Shown: piece by piece, positions 15,692 to 23,901 of the stretch | Layout of the letters: each line of letters begins with the position of its first letter | How positions within the stretch are numbered: position 1 is the first letter of the stretch | Assembly (NCBI GenBank): GCA_002422725.1 | Contig: DITE01000018.1 | Span: forward strand, 222 to 35,532 | Origin: Bacteroidales bacterium UBA6192 | GTDB taxonomy: Bacteria > Bacteroidota > Bacteroidia > Bacteroidales > F082 | Length of the DNA: 35,311 bases | Direction: 5' to 3' | Made by a program: the position numbers and the translations under genes | The notes under the pieces: model-generated | What the model was told of the DNA's origin: nothing | The model's input: the letters and a program-made list of their open reading frames with translations, nothing else | Databases searched by the model: none

Positions 15692-17302
15692 ATGATCGAC
15701 TCAATGACAAAAAAGGCTGGAATTCTCATTGTGGATGATAATAAGGCCAATATCGATGTTTTAGAGAACCTTCTTGAAATTCAAGGGTACTCCAATTTTA
15801 AATCGATTACCGATTCCCGTTTGGCGATTGATTTAGTTGAATCATTTGAACCTGACTTAATACTGCTCGACCTTATGATGCCTCATCTAAATGGCTTTCA
15901 GGTAATGGAAATGTTAAATGCGATGCTTCCGCAAAATACTTACCTCCCTGTTTTGGTGCTAACGGCTGATATAACAATAGAAACCAAGCAACGTGCACTT
16001 GCTGCTGGAGCCAAAGATTTTCTATCAAAACCATTTGATTTAAATGAAGTTGGACTACGAATCAAAAATCTCATTGAAACACGCTTTCTGCATCAGCAAC
16101 TAAATAGTCAAAATCAAATTTTGGAAGAAAAAGTTAAAGAACGAACCAATGAACTGGAAAAAACAGTTATTGATCTTGAAATTGCAAAAAACAAGGCAGA
16201 AGCAAGCGATCGTCTTAAGACTGCTTTTATGAATAATATTTCGCACGAAATCAGAACCCCACTTAATGGTATTGTTGGATTTGCCTCATTTATTATACAA
16301 CCCGACCTTTCAATGGAAGAGAAGGAAGAATTTTTAGAGATTCTGAATACCAGTAGTGACCGTTTGATAAATACCATTACTGACTATATGGATATTTCCT
16401 TGATTATTTCCGGTAATATGGAAGTGCATCCTAAACCGGTTGATATTGCTGTTGTGTTGATGGAAGTCCATAAGTTTTTTAAAGAGTCTTGTGCGAAAAA
16501 GAATCTGGAGTTTAAATTACAATTGCCCAATAATGCTGATAATCTTATCCTAAATACAGATGGAATAATACTGAGAAAGGCCATTTCTAAACTTGTAGAT
16601 AATGCAGTAAAATTTACTGATGTAGGAAGTATTACACTTGGTTTTGAAATTAAAAATGAGAAAATCGATATTTATGTAAGAGATACAGGAAAAGGCATCG
16701 AAAAGGAAGCGCAAGAACGTGTCTACGAGTTTTTTATGCAAGAAGACATCAATAATACACGTGGTCACGAAGGAAGTGGTTTGGGCTTATCTATTGCCAA
16801 CGGCATTATTCAACTACTTGGTGGAAAAATACGTTTAGAATCGGAAAAAAATGAAGGAACTTCAATGTTTGTAGAGCTTCCAAATAATTTGTCACTTTCT
16901 TCATTAAAACCAAAGAGTAAAACTAATACAATCAAAAAGTACAAAAAACCTCTAATATTAATTGTAGAAGACGACAATTCTAATTATTCCTTTATTAATG
17001 CATTGTTGAGAAAAGACAATAATACATTGCGAGCATACAACGGTCAAGAAGTAGTTGATTTATGCAAGAAGGATCCTGATATCACCATCGTTTTGATGGA
17101 TATTAAAATGCCAGTCATGAATGGTATTGAAGCGACTCAATTAATCAAATCTTTTAGAAACGATTTGCCAATTATTGCGGTTACAGCATATGCACAAAGT
17201 GGCGATGAATATAATATAAAGGCTGCTGGATGTGATGACTATATTGCAAAACCTGTCAATAAGGCAGAATTAATGTCGTTAATTCAACAGCATTTCAATT
17301 AA
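15692..17302 (+). CDS. Soluble hybrid histidine kinase: REC-HisKA-HATPase-REC
   Basis: This 536-residue protein has no membrane segments. The N-terminal receiver (about 5-125) has D60 in LILLDLMMPHLNG and the switch Thr/Lys in LTAD and SKPFD. A coiled coil (about 140-175) leads to a HisKA domain with H185 in ISHEIRTPLNG, then an ATPase domain with KLVDNAVKFTD, DTGKGI and GSGLGLSIAN. A second receiver (about 420-536) has D470 in VLMDIKMPVMNG. It is co-transcribed with the membrane hybrid kinase and probably receives phosphate from it at the first receiver. No HPt, DNA-binding or cyclase domain is present, so the final target lies elsewhere in the genome. ATG 15704 is an alternative start. It shares the AT-rich base use of the preceding gene. 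Confidence 0.9.
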   Translation: MIDSMTKKAGILIVDDNKANIDVLENLLEIQGYSNFKSITDSRLAIDLVESFEPDLILLDLMMPHLNGFQVMEMLNAMLPQNTYLPVLVLTADITIETKQRALAAGAKDFLSKPFDLNEVGLRIKNLIETRFLHQQLNSQNQILEEKVKERTNELEKTVIDLEIAKNKAEASDRLKTAFMNNISHEIRTPLNGIVGFASFIIQPDLSMEEKEEFLEILNTSSDRLINTITDYMDISLIISGNMEVHPKPVDIAVVLMEVHKFFKESCAKKNLEFKLQLPNNADNLILNTDGIILRKAISKLVDNAVKFTDVGSITLGFEIKNEKIDIYVRDTGKGIEKEAQERVYEFFMQEDINNTRGHEGSGLGLSIANGIIQLLGGKIRLESEKNEGTSMFVELPNNLSLSSLKPKSKTNTIKKYKKPLILIVEDDNSNYSFINALLRKDNNTLRAYNGQEVVDLCKKDPDITIVLMDIKMPVMNGIEATQLIKSFRNDLPIIAVTAYAQSGDEYNIKAAGCDDYIAKPVNKAELMSLIQQHFN

Positions 17303-17546
17303 TGAATACTATTGAGGATTTCAACCATTATCCATCGAAAAGATAATCAAGTAGTTGTCTTATTTTTATTGATAGCATTTGCCTGTACTGTCCCAATACA
17401 TGAACCTGCACAAGCTTGCCGAAGCGCAATAGGAAGGAAGTTTTGTTAATCTAATTCGTGCGAGAGTGGGGGAAACCATATTTATAATTTGCTTTTCACC
17501 ACTACAAACTATTATTGCTAAAGCTCTGAAATCCAATGGTCAGGCT
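17303..17546. other. Intergenic region between convergent genes, possible decayed coding remnant
   Basis: No intact gene is present. From 17400 on the plus strand one frame reads MNLHKLAEAQ, then a TAG (17430), then continues without stops to about the end of the region (EGSFVNLIRARVGET...). That could be the remnant of a gene, but I cannot name a family. No clear terminator hairpin is visible for either converging gene. Confidence 0.3.
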
Positions 17547-18062
17547 TCAGGTTTTCATCTCCCTTTCGAAAAATATAGCAAGATAGGTACTATAGATTAA
17601 AGCGGTTATCAGTTGTAGAAGCAAGGGTGTTGAAACAAGGCTTCCGCCAATAAGCGCAAAACCGATGAACCCAAATTTGAGCGCATAATATACAAGCTTG
17701 CTGATGACAATACCTGTGAAAATGGCTGCAAAAACATGCTTCACCCGATCGACGATCAAATAGAAAACAAAAACATTTAAAACCAATTCAAAGGAGATAA
17801 GCAGCATTTTATAAAAAGAAGGATGGCTCGAAATCAAAAAGGAAAACAAAGGCATTGTGAGCGCAAGAATATACGCATTGGCCCTGCTGCTGTGTACCAT
17901 GGCAATGATGAGCATCATCCGCATGGGCTCAATCAGGTAAACTGGCAAGGAGAGTAAGTGCGAAAGCGCTGGTAATGAATAGATAAATGTCAGTGCTGCA
18001 ATATCAATCAAAACACCCTTGAGGGGTATGTATTTAAGCAAAGTAATGGTTAGCGTTTTCAT
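17547..18062 (-). CDS. Small integral membrane protein, possibly ECF-transporter S-component-like
   Basis: The 171-residue protein is almost entirely hydrophobic, with about five or six membrane helices (roughly 15-32, 38-56, 60-82, 86-108, 110-135 and 140-163). Short polar loops contain MVHSSRANAYILALTMP and FLISSHPS. Size, helix number and the charged-poor, proline-containing loops are like substrate-binding S components of ECF vitamin transporters, but no diagnostic motif or energising module is nearby, so this is a weak suggestion. It starts 4 nt after the stop codon of the DUF362 gene and must be co-transcribed with it, which links the two functionally. The protein ends with a basic/acidic tail (FFEREMKT). 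Confidence 0.6.
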   Translation of the reverse strand: MKTLTITLLKYIPLKGVLIDIAALTFIYSLPALSHLLSLPVYLIEPMRMMLIIAMVHSSRANAYILALTMPLFSFLISSHPSFYKMLLISFELVLNVFVFYLIVDRVKHVFAAIFTGIVISKLVYYALKFGFIGFALIGGSLVSTPLLLQLITALIYSTYLAIFFEREMKT

Positions 18063-18066
18063 TCAC

Positions 18067-20046
18067 TTATTTTTTTATAATTTTAACTGATTGGCCTGTA
18101 TTGGTTTTTATAAAGTACAACCCGCTTGGCATATAACTCATATTCAATCTGGTAAGCAATTCGGATTCTACTCTTCCGCTTAATAGCCTATGTCCTGAAG
18201 CATCGATCAATTCGTAAGTAAATGGTTTCAGGTCAGCATTTTTCACCCAAAGCCAATCTGTAACCGGATTGGGATAAACTTCAAGATAATTTCCGCCAAA
18301 CTTCATCTCTAAGCCCACTATCCATTCATGAGCCTTTATCAGCTCAATCCCATCGCCTATGGCTAAATTGCGGCTATACTCTTTATTCAGCGAATCGTTC
18401 CAATGCTCATGCACACCCAATGAAGCAATTAAAACGCCATCATTGTCCGGGTCATAAACAATTCCCTCGGGCCAAAGCGATTGATCTGCTGCCTGATGCA
18501 AATAGTCGTCAACACCATGCCAGTTGGGCCTGCTTTGTGCCACAGTCGGCCCATTGTATTCGGTTCGCAGAAAATCATGGCAAACCGATTCAATAGCAAC
18601 CGGATCGAGCGAAAGGAAGATGGAGGAGCACCAATTCCCTTCGAAAGGAATGGAATTCCATTTAAAGGGAACACCCAGGGCATCCTCGCCCGGATAAAGT
18701 CCGTCAACAATCATAAGCAGGTTTTTTCCACTCAACAGCCTGTGCATCATAATATCAGTCTGTGTTCGGTATAGTCCGTAACCCACGCGTAGCGGATCGT
18801 CAGCATTGTCGAATAGTCCGGAATGGAGGTGCATGGCCCAGGGGCGTGTAAATGAGCCAAAATGATTTTTAGCATTCAGGGTAATCCCTGCTGTGGCATG
18901 GGCTTTCATGGTGGGCATGTTGATCAGATAATCCATATCCTCAAAGATGGTAAACAGCTTGTCGGATATGGCATTGGGCATGACGGTGCCATTGTCGGAC
19001 CAAAATACTTTGTCGCTGTCAGTAACCACCACGGGTACGCGCCCCAATGCTTCAACTTCCAATTCAGGATGCAGTAAGTTGTTTCCCAAAACATGAATTG
19101 CAGGAAATTCAGACTTCCACAAGTCAAAAAATTCCTTGTAAATGTTTCGGGCCGGATCGCCCACGTAAATCATGTCCTGAGGCACCCCGGCCTCGTCCAC
19201 AAGTTGCCTGAGCATCGACAAAACCAAAAAGGGATTGGTTTCGGCTGCAAAATCATTGATCAAAAGATCATCGTTTCGGCTCAGATCTGCATAGTATTTC
19301 CCAGTGGAGATGCCGCCATATGCTGTTGTAGCATTTACTTTGATAAATACTTTTTCACCCACCTCATAGCCTGTGTCGCCATTTCCCTGCTCATTATTGT
19401 AAAACCGAAAAACAGCATCCCAGGCCAACGGCATATCGTTTATGCCGGTGAGCGCAATCATGGATTTTATCAACATGCTGTCAATTACAGACTGATCGTT
19501 GTTTTTGGCCATAAACCAGGCGTCGTCACCGGAATCAATTACTCCGCTGGCATTGGATGTGTTTGTGCAATTTTCATTGGTTGCGTCTTGGTCCCACATC
19601 CAAACTACCCTCCCGGGAAAAATACCTCTGGCCATGCCAATGGGTTCGTTGGCAGGAAATATGCCCTGGATAGCGGATGCCCGTTTAGCAACAGAAACAG
19701 CTGGCATTTGAAAAAGGGCTATCACAAAAAGTGACAAGGCCAAAATCAGAAATGAACCTGCAAACAGGTAAGAAGAGTTTTTAAACGATTGCCTGAAACG
19801 CTTGAAGGCCAGAACAGAGCCAGCCATAGTGCTCAGGTAAACAACAAATCCTGCCATGAAAGGTGCAGTAGCTTGCATGCAGGGATAAGCGGCCCGGCTG
19901 GGTTTTGGAATTACACGCACCAGAAACCAAATGGTAGCAAGCAAGCCAATGGTGAAAATGACCAGCCCGTTTGGTATTCTCAGTGATCTGAGCGAATGAA
20001 TAAACCGCTGGAACTTTTGGGGCAAATGCGGTATTGGATTATACAT
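18067..20046 (-). CDS. DUF362 protein with N-terminal membrane helices and type IX sorting tail
   Basis: This 659-residue protein combines three parts. Residues about 25-115 hold three predicted membrane helices with a conserved-looking loop KPSRAAYPCMQATAP. Residues about 210-560 form a DUF362 domain, recognisable from KVFIKVNATTAY, the central YLINMPTMKAHATAGITLNA plus KNHFGSF, and LSLDPVAIESVCHDFLRTEY; it lacks the ferredoxin motifs found in some DUF362 proteins. The last 75 residues are a type A type IX secretion sorting domain beginning YLEVYPNPVTDWLWV and ending YFIKTNTGQSVKIIKK. DUF362 has no settled function. Type IX cargo normally has one cleavable signal peptide, so multiple N-terminal helices are odd: either they are processed or the tail has another role. 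It leads a two-gene operon with the small membrane protein. Confidence 0.85.
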   Translation of the reverse strand: MYNPIPHLPQKFQRFIHSLRSLRIPNGLVIFTIGLLATIWFLVRVIPKPSRAAYPCMQATAPFMAGFVVYLSTMAGSVLAFKRFRQSFKNSSYLFAGSFLILALSLFVIALFQMPAVSVAKRASAIQGIFPANEPIGMARGIFPGRVVWMWDQDATNENCTNTSNASGVIDSGDDAWFMAKNNDQSVIDSMLIKSMIALTGINDMPLAWDAVFRFYNNEQGNGDTGYEVGEKVFIKVNATTAYGGISTGKYYADLSRNDDLLINDFAAETNPFLVLSMLRQLVDEAGVPQDMIYVGDPARNIYKEFFDLWKSEFPAIHVLGNNLLHPELEVEALGRVPVVVTDSDKVFWSDNGTVMPNAISDKLFTIFEDMDYLINMPTMKAHATAGITLNAKNHFGSFTRPWAMHLHSGLFDNADDPLRVGYGLYRTQTDIMMHRLLSGKNLLMIVDGLYPGEDALGVPFKWNSIPFEGNWCSSIFLSLDPVAIESVCHDFLRTEYNGPTVAQSRPNWHGVDDYLHQAADQSLWPEGIVYDPDNDGVLIASLGVHEHWNDSLNKEYSRNLAIGDGIELIKAHEWIVGLEMKFGGNYLEVYPNPVTDWLWVKNADLKPFTYELIDASGHRLLSGRVESELLTRLNMSYMPSGLYFIKTNTGQSVKIIKK

Positions 20047-20472
20047 AATATTTTGTTATTCAAATGAATAAAAAAAAGTCTAATCTGTATTTCAATGGCT
20101 AATCCGGCTGAAAAAATGTATATATTGCAATGAATATAGCTGGTTTAGCAAACCATAAAATTAGTAAATATTTGTTGCTATCGAAAAAGGAATATTTTTC
20201 CCAGCTTTTTTAGTTTTTTTTCTATCCTTATCAGTAGTGAAGCAACATCATCAAAGCCTACCCATGAAGTGTATAAATTTACAAGACTTTAAAGCATTTT
20301 AAATATTCCCGGCAGCCCCAAATTTTTTTCATTATTCCAAGTATTCTTGCAGCATGCCGTGGACCATTCATTACATCATGACATATTTGTTAGATTTGCC
20401 CAATTGAATCCTTATTCCCAATTTTCTATTGACCCTTTTTAACTGCAGTGGTAAAAATAAAAACCTGACAAG
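20047..20472. other. Divergent intergenic region
   Basis: The 426 nt between the DUF362 gene (minus) and the VOC lipoprotein gene (plus) hold no plausible gene. A plus-strand -7 box lies at 20391-20398. I found no good CAAAnnTA box for the minus-strand gene. Poly-A and poly-T runs are frequent, and no strong hairpin is evident. Confidence 0.7.
20391..20398 (+). promoter_or_regulatory. -7 element for the VOC lipoprotein gene
   Basis: TAGATTTG matches TAnnTTTG exactly, 75 nt before ATG 20473. A poor TTCA (20367-20370) is 20 nt upstream. Confidence 0.45.
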
Positions 20473-21015
20473 ATGAACAGATTCATTAGCATGATCTCAA
20501 TATTAGTCCTAATTTCGGGCTGTAAAATATCAAAAAACATGACAGACAACTCTCAAGACGACATCCCTGGCTTAGAAACCCAATCATCAGATTCTGACAC
20601 CATTCCAAGAGTAACAGGGATCGGGGGGATTTTCTTCTTTTCAGATAATCCAGCTGAAACAAGAGCCTGGTATAACAAAAATCTAGGCCTGGAAATCAAC
20701 GAATGGGGCTCGAGTTTTGAATTCAGGAATGCCAACCATCCCGACGAGATCAATTACCTGCAATGGAGTCCTTTCAAACAGGGAAGCGCGTATTTCGCTC
20801 CTTCGGAAAAGGAATTTATGATCAATTACCGGGTGCAACATATTGAAAAACTGGTTCAAAAGCTGAAGGAAAATGGGGTTGTCGTGCTGGATGAAATTGA
20901 AACCTTCGACTATGGGAAATTTGTCCACATCATGGATGATGATGGTAATAAAATCGAACTTTGGGAGCCGGTCGACAGGGTTTTTACCGAAATGGGCGGA
21001 AAGACCACCAAATAG
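20473..21015 (+). CDS. Lipoprotein with a glyoxalase/VOC-fold domain
   Basis: The 180-residue protein starts with a lipoprotein signal peptide ending in LVLISGC (lipobox, Cys17), so it should be lipid-anchored in the periplasm or at the cell surface. Residues about 45-170 form a VOC domain. There is GIGGIFFFSDNPAETRAWYN and LGLEINEWGSSFEF in the first half, and FVHIMDDDGNKIELWEP at the end. Of the usual VOC metal ligands only the last Glu (in IELWEP) is evident; the first strand has no His. Metal-dependent glyoxalase activity is therefore doubtful, and a binding role is more likely. Cytoplasmic relatives are common in Bacteroidetes; an exported lipoprotein form is less usual. The next gene begins 149 nt downstream with its own promoter-like boxes. 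Confidence 0.8.
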   Translation: MNRFISMISILVLISGCKISKNMTDNSQDDIPGLETQSSDSDTIPRVTGIGGIFFFSDNPAETRAWYNKNLGLEINEWGSSFEFRNANHPDEINYLQWSPFKQGSAYFAPSEKEFMINYRVQHIEKLVQKLKENGVVVLDEIETFDYGKFVHIMDDDGNKIELWEPVDRVFTEMGGKTTK

Positions 21016-21116
21016 AATTTTTCACCTCTTTTAAATACAATTTTAACTGATTAACTGGTTGATACGACTACCCGACAAGCCCTGATCCGGTGCCTTACTT
21101 ATCCGAAAAAATTTGG

Positions 21117-21146
21117 TTGTCAAAACCCGAATAAACACTAATTTTA
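21117..21146 (+). promoter_or_regulatory. Promoter for the symporter/barrel operon
   Basis: TTG (21117-21119), a 19-nt spacer and TAATTTTA (21139-21146, one mismatch to TAnnTTTG) lie just before ATG 21165, giving a short leader of about 12 nt. Confidence 0.45.
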
Positions 21147-21164
21147 TCGGCTAAAACCAAATGT

Positions 21165-22601
21165 ATGCTTGTTAAAATAATAGTCGTTTCCGTGTATGCT
21201 ATCCTCATCGTAGCGATAGGGCTGATCGGGTTAAGAAAAACAAAATCGTCCAAAGATTTTTTGCTTGGAGGGGGAAATGTTGGTCCCTGGATGTCAGCCT
21301 TTTCCTATGGGACTGCGTATTTCTCTGCCGTTCTTTTTATTGGCTTTGCCGGAAAGATAGGCTGGGGATTCGGTTATTCGGGATTATGGATAGCTTTGTT
21401 TAATGCCCTGGTAGGCGTGTTTGTCGTGTGGAAGTTGCTTGGCTGGAAAATCAAACAGGCTTCGTTGAAATACGATATCAGCACGATGAGTGAGTATCTC
21501 GACAAAAGATATCAATCTCCCGGATTAAAACTCATGTCCACCATTGTCATCTTCATTTTCCTGATTCCTTATTCTGCAGCTGTGTTTATGGGGCTTTCCT
21601 ATCTGTTCGAGATTTCCCTTGGCGTACCCTATGTTTGGGTCTTGGTGGGTATGGGTTTTTTTACGGCAATCTATATTGTTCTGGGCGGCTACAAATCCAT
21701 GGCCATGATCGACATGGTTTTTGGAATCATCATGACTGCCAGTGTGCTGCTGCTGCTTTATTTTACAGTGCAAAAGGGTGGGGGCTTTCCGAATATCACT
21801 GCTTCGCTGAAACAAATTGAACCTAAGCTGGTTTCATTTGTAGGTCCTCCCGGATGGTGGCCCTTGTTCGCCCTGGTTTTCCTCACGAGTATAGCCCCTT
21901 TTGCCATGCCTCAACTCGTACAGAAGTTTTACGCCATCCGCGACAAAAAGTCAGTAAACACTGGTGCTGTGGCGTCAACAGTATTTGCAGTTCTCATCGG
22001 GGGTGTGGCCTATTTTATGGGTTCAACCACCAGGGTATTTATTCATCCTGAATCAGCCCCCCAGATATTTTCAGCAGGCAAACCCAACTTCGACCAGCTG
22101 ATGCCCGAACTCCTTACGAATGTCATGCCTTCATCCATCTCAGTGATAATCCTGCTTCTTATCCTTTCGGCATCCATGTCGACACTGGCTTCGCTGGTCC
22201 TGATTTCAAGTTCATCGTTTACAAAAGATTTCTGGGCAGCCTACATCAACAAAAAAATGAACGATAAAGGGATCACAGGTATGATGCGCATCATGAGTGC
22301 ATTCTTTGTGCTGCTTGCTGTGTTGTTTGCTGCCGTTGAACTGGATGTGATAGTGGAAATCCTGGGAATTTCCTGGGGCGCAATGGGGGCATTTTTTCTC
22401 GGGCCTTTCGTGTGGGGACTATTCTCAGAACGTGTAAACAAAATCGGTGCACTCGTTTCAGGTGTGGGCGGGCTGGCGCTTTGTCTGGGACTTTATTTCA
22501 CAGGCATGTCGTCGCCTGAGGCCGGTACAATAGGCATGATTGCATCGCTGCTGCTCAATCCATTGGTAAGCTTCATGGTAAAGGTAAAAGCAATCGCATG
22601 A
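21165..22601 (+). CDS. Sodium:solute symporter (SSS/SLC5 family)
   Basis: This 478-residue inner-membrane protein has about 13 hydrophobic helices and the SSS signature layout. SSKDFLLGGGNVGPWMSAFS lies near the N-terminus. It is followed by GTAYFSAVLFIGFAGKIG, the central GGYKSMAMIDMVFGIIM, and the loop SIAPFAMPQLVQKFYAIRDK that ends in the conserved 'Q(R/K)..A..+' element of the family. It should import a solute using the sodium gradient; the substrate cannot be read from the sequence. Its last codon overlaps the start of the outer-membrane barrel gene by 4 nt (ATGA, 22598-22601), so the pair probably forms one uptake route across both membranes. The length is normal and the gene intact. 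Confidence 0.9.
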   Translation: MLVKIIVVSVYAILIVAIGLIGLRKTKSSKDFLLGGGNVGPWMSAFSYGTAYFSAVLFIGFAGKIGWGFGYSGLWIALFNALVGVFVVWKLLGWKIKQASLKYDISTMSEYLDKRYQSPGLKLMSTIVIFIFLIPYSAAVFMGLSYLFEISLGVPYVWVLVGMGFFTAIYIVLGGYKSMAMIDMVFGIIMTASVLLLLYFTVQKGGGFPNITASLKQIEPKLVSFVGPPGWWPLFALVFLTSIAPFAMPQLVQKFYAIRDKKSVNTGAVASTVFAVLIGGVAYFMGSTTRVFIHPESAPQIFSAGKPNFDQLMPELLTNVMPSSISVIILLLILSASMSTLASLVLISSSSFTKDFWAAYINKKMNDKGITGMMRIMSAFFVLLAVLFAAVELDVIVEILGISWGAMGAFFLGPFVWGLFSERVNKIGALVSGVGGLALCLGLYFTGMSSPEAGTIGMIASLLLNPLVSFMVKVKAIA

Positions 22602-23830
22602 AGGCAAAACTATTAACCTTGTTGCTGTTTTGTGGCCTGATTGCCACAGAAGTAAGCGCTGCTGACGATAGCCTTGTAACCAGCCGCACAAAAGTTGGAA
22701 TCCGTTTCAAGGGTTTTGTGAAAAGTGATTACTGGTACGATACCCGCCAGGTTGTTGCTTCGCGCGAGGAGCTGTTTTTGTTTTATCCGAAAGAAGTAAA
22801 ACTGGTCGGCGGTAAAGATGTGAATGCTGAGGATTACGTGAATTTTAGCCCTGTAACTTCCCGGCTTACGGGCTTAATCACAGGCCCGGATGCTTTTGGA
22901 GCCAAAACAAGTGGTGTGATCGAAGCTGATTTTTCGGGTGTCACAAATGCCGATATCAACGGATTCAGGCTGCGTCATGCATTCGGACTGCTGAGGTGGA
23001 AGAAGTCGGAACTGCTTTTTGGCCAATACTGGCATCCCATGTTCGTAACCGAGGTGTTCCCGAATGTGATTTCACTCAACACGGGTGCACCTTTCCAGCC
23101 CTTTATCCGTAACCCACAGTTAAGTTTTACCCGCTACTTCAATGAGCTCAGTGTACAGTTTGCGGTGATTGCACAACGCGACAACTCCAACGATGGTCCA
23201 CTGGGTTATAATGGTGTATACATGCGCAATGCCTTGGTTCCCAATATTCATTTGCAATTTCAGTATAAAACAGAGGAGCATGTATTTGGTCTGGCTGGCG
23301 ACTGGAAAACCTTGCGGCCAAGGCTCGAAACAGACAGCATCATCACCAACGATCAGATTTCAAGTTATGCAGCCATGGCTTACTGGAAGTATAAACAAGG
23401 TGATTTTATCTGGAGATTCAAGACAATTTATGGGCAAAATCTGACAGAGCATTTGTTGCTTGGAGGGTATGCCGTGCATACCTATGATCCGTCGACGGAC
23501 AGAGAAAGCTACACCCCAACCAATCATCTCTTTCTGTGGGGCAACATTCAATACGGAAAAAAAATTGTTTATGGTTTATTTGGCGGCTTTGCCAAAAACT
23601 TTGGAACATCCGAAACAAACACCGGTAAGTACTATAGCCGTGGTGCCAACATTGATTACCTGTATCGCATAGCACCTTCTGTTTCCTGGATATCGAACAA
23701 TGTTCAAATCGCCTTTGAGCCTGAATACACTGTGGCTGCATACGGCATTCCGGATAATAAGGGCAAGGTGACCGATGCTGAAGAAGTGGCCAATCTGAGG
23801 CTACTGCTGACGTTTTTTTACTTCTTTTAG
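22598..23830 (+). CDS. Outer-membrane beta-barrel protein coupled to the symporter
   Basis: The 410-residue protein has a signal peptide (MKAKLLTLLLFCGLIATEVSA, cleavage probably before ADDS). Many alternating hydrophobic/polar strands follow with aromatic girdles, and a C-terminal strand ends in aromatic FFYFF, as expected for a barrel inserted by BamA. Features such as GFVKSDYWYDTRQV near the N-terminus and LLFGQYWHPMFVTEVFP are typical of porin-like proteins that I recognise only generally. It has no TonB-box or plug domain, so passive diffusion is more likely than TonB-driven import. Translational coupling to the sodium symporter suggests that both carry the same small solute. The gene converges with the DUF3108 gene 71 nt downstream, with no clear terminator between them. 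Confidence 0.8.
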   Translation: MKAKLLTLLLFCGLIATEVSAADDSLVTSRTKVGIRFKGFVKSDYWYDTRQVVASREELFLFYPKEVKLVGGKDVNAEDYVNFSPVTSRLTGLITGPDAFGAKTSGVIEADFSGVTNADINGFRLRHAFGLLRWKKSELLFGQYWHPMFVTEVFPNVISLNTGAPFQPFIRNPQLSFTRYFNELSVQFAVIAQRDNSNDGPLGYNGVYMRNALVPNIHLQFQYKTEEHVFGLAGDWKTLRPRLETDSIITNDQISSYAAMAYWKYKQGDFIWRFKTIYGQNLTEHLLLGGYAVHTYDPSTDRESYTPTNHLFLWGNIQYGKKIVYGLFGGFAKNFGTSETNTGKYYSRGANIDYLYRIAPSVSWISNNVQIAFEPEYTVAAYGIPDNKGKVTDAEEVANLRLLLTFFYFF

Positions 23831-23901
23831 CGAATTTTTCTGGGTTTTTGGGCAATAGCCGCGCTATCCGCCTTATAGGCAAACTGTTACCGGGTTCAGA
23901 T

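Noticed and set aside
19093..19734. 213-codon open frame on the plus strand
   Set aside because: It is antisense to the DUF362 domain, whose motifs are clear; no independent support.
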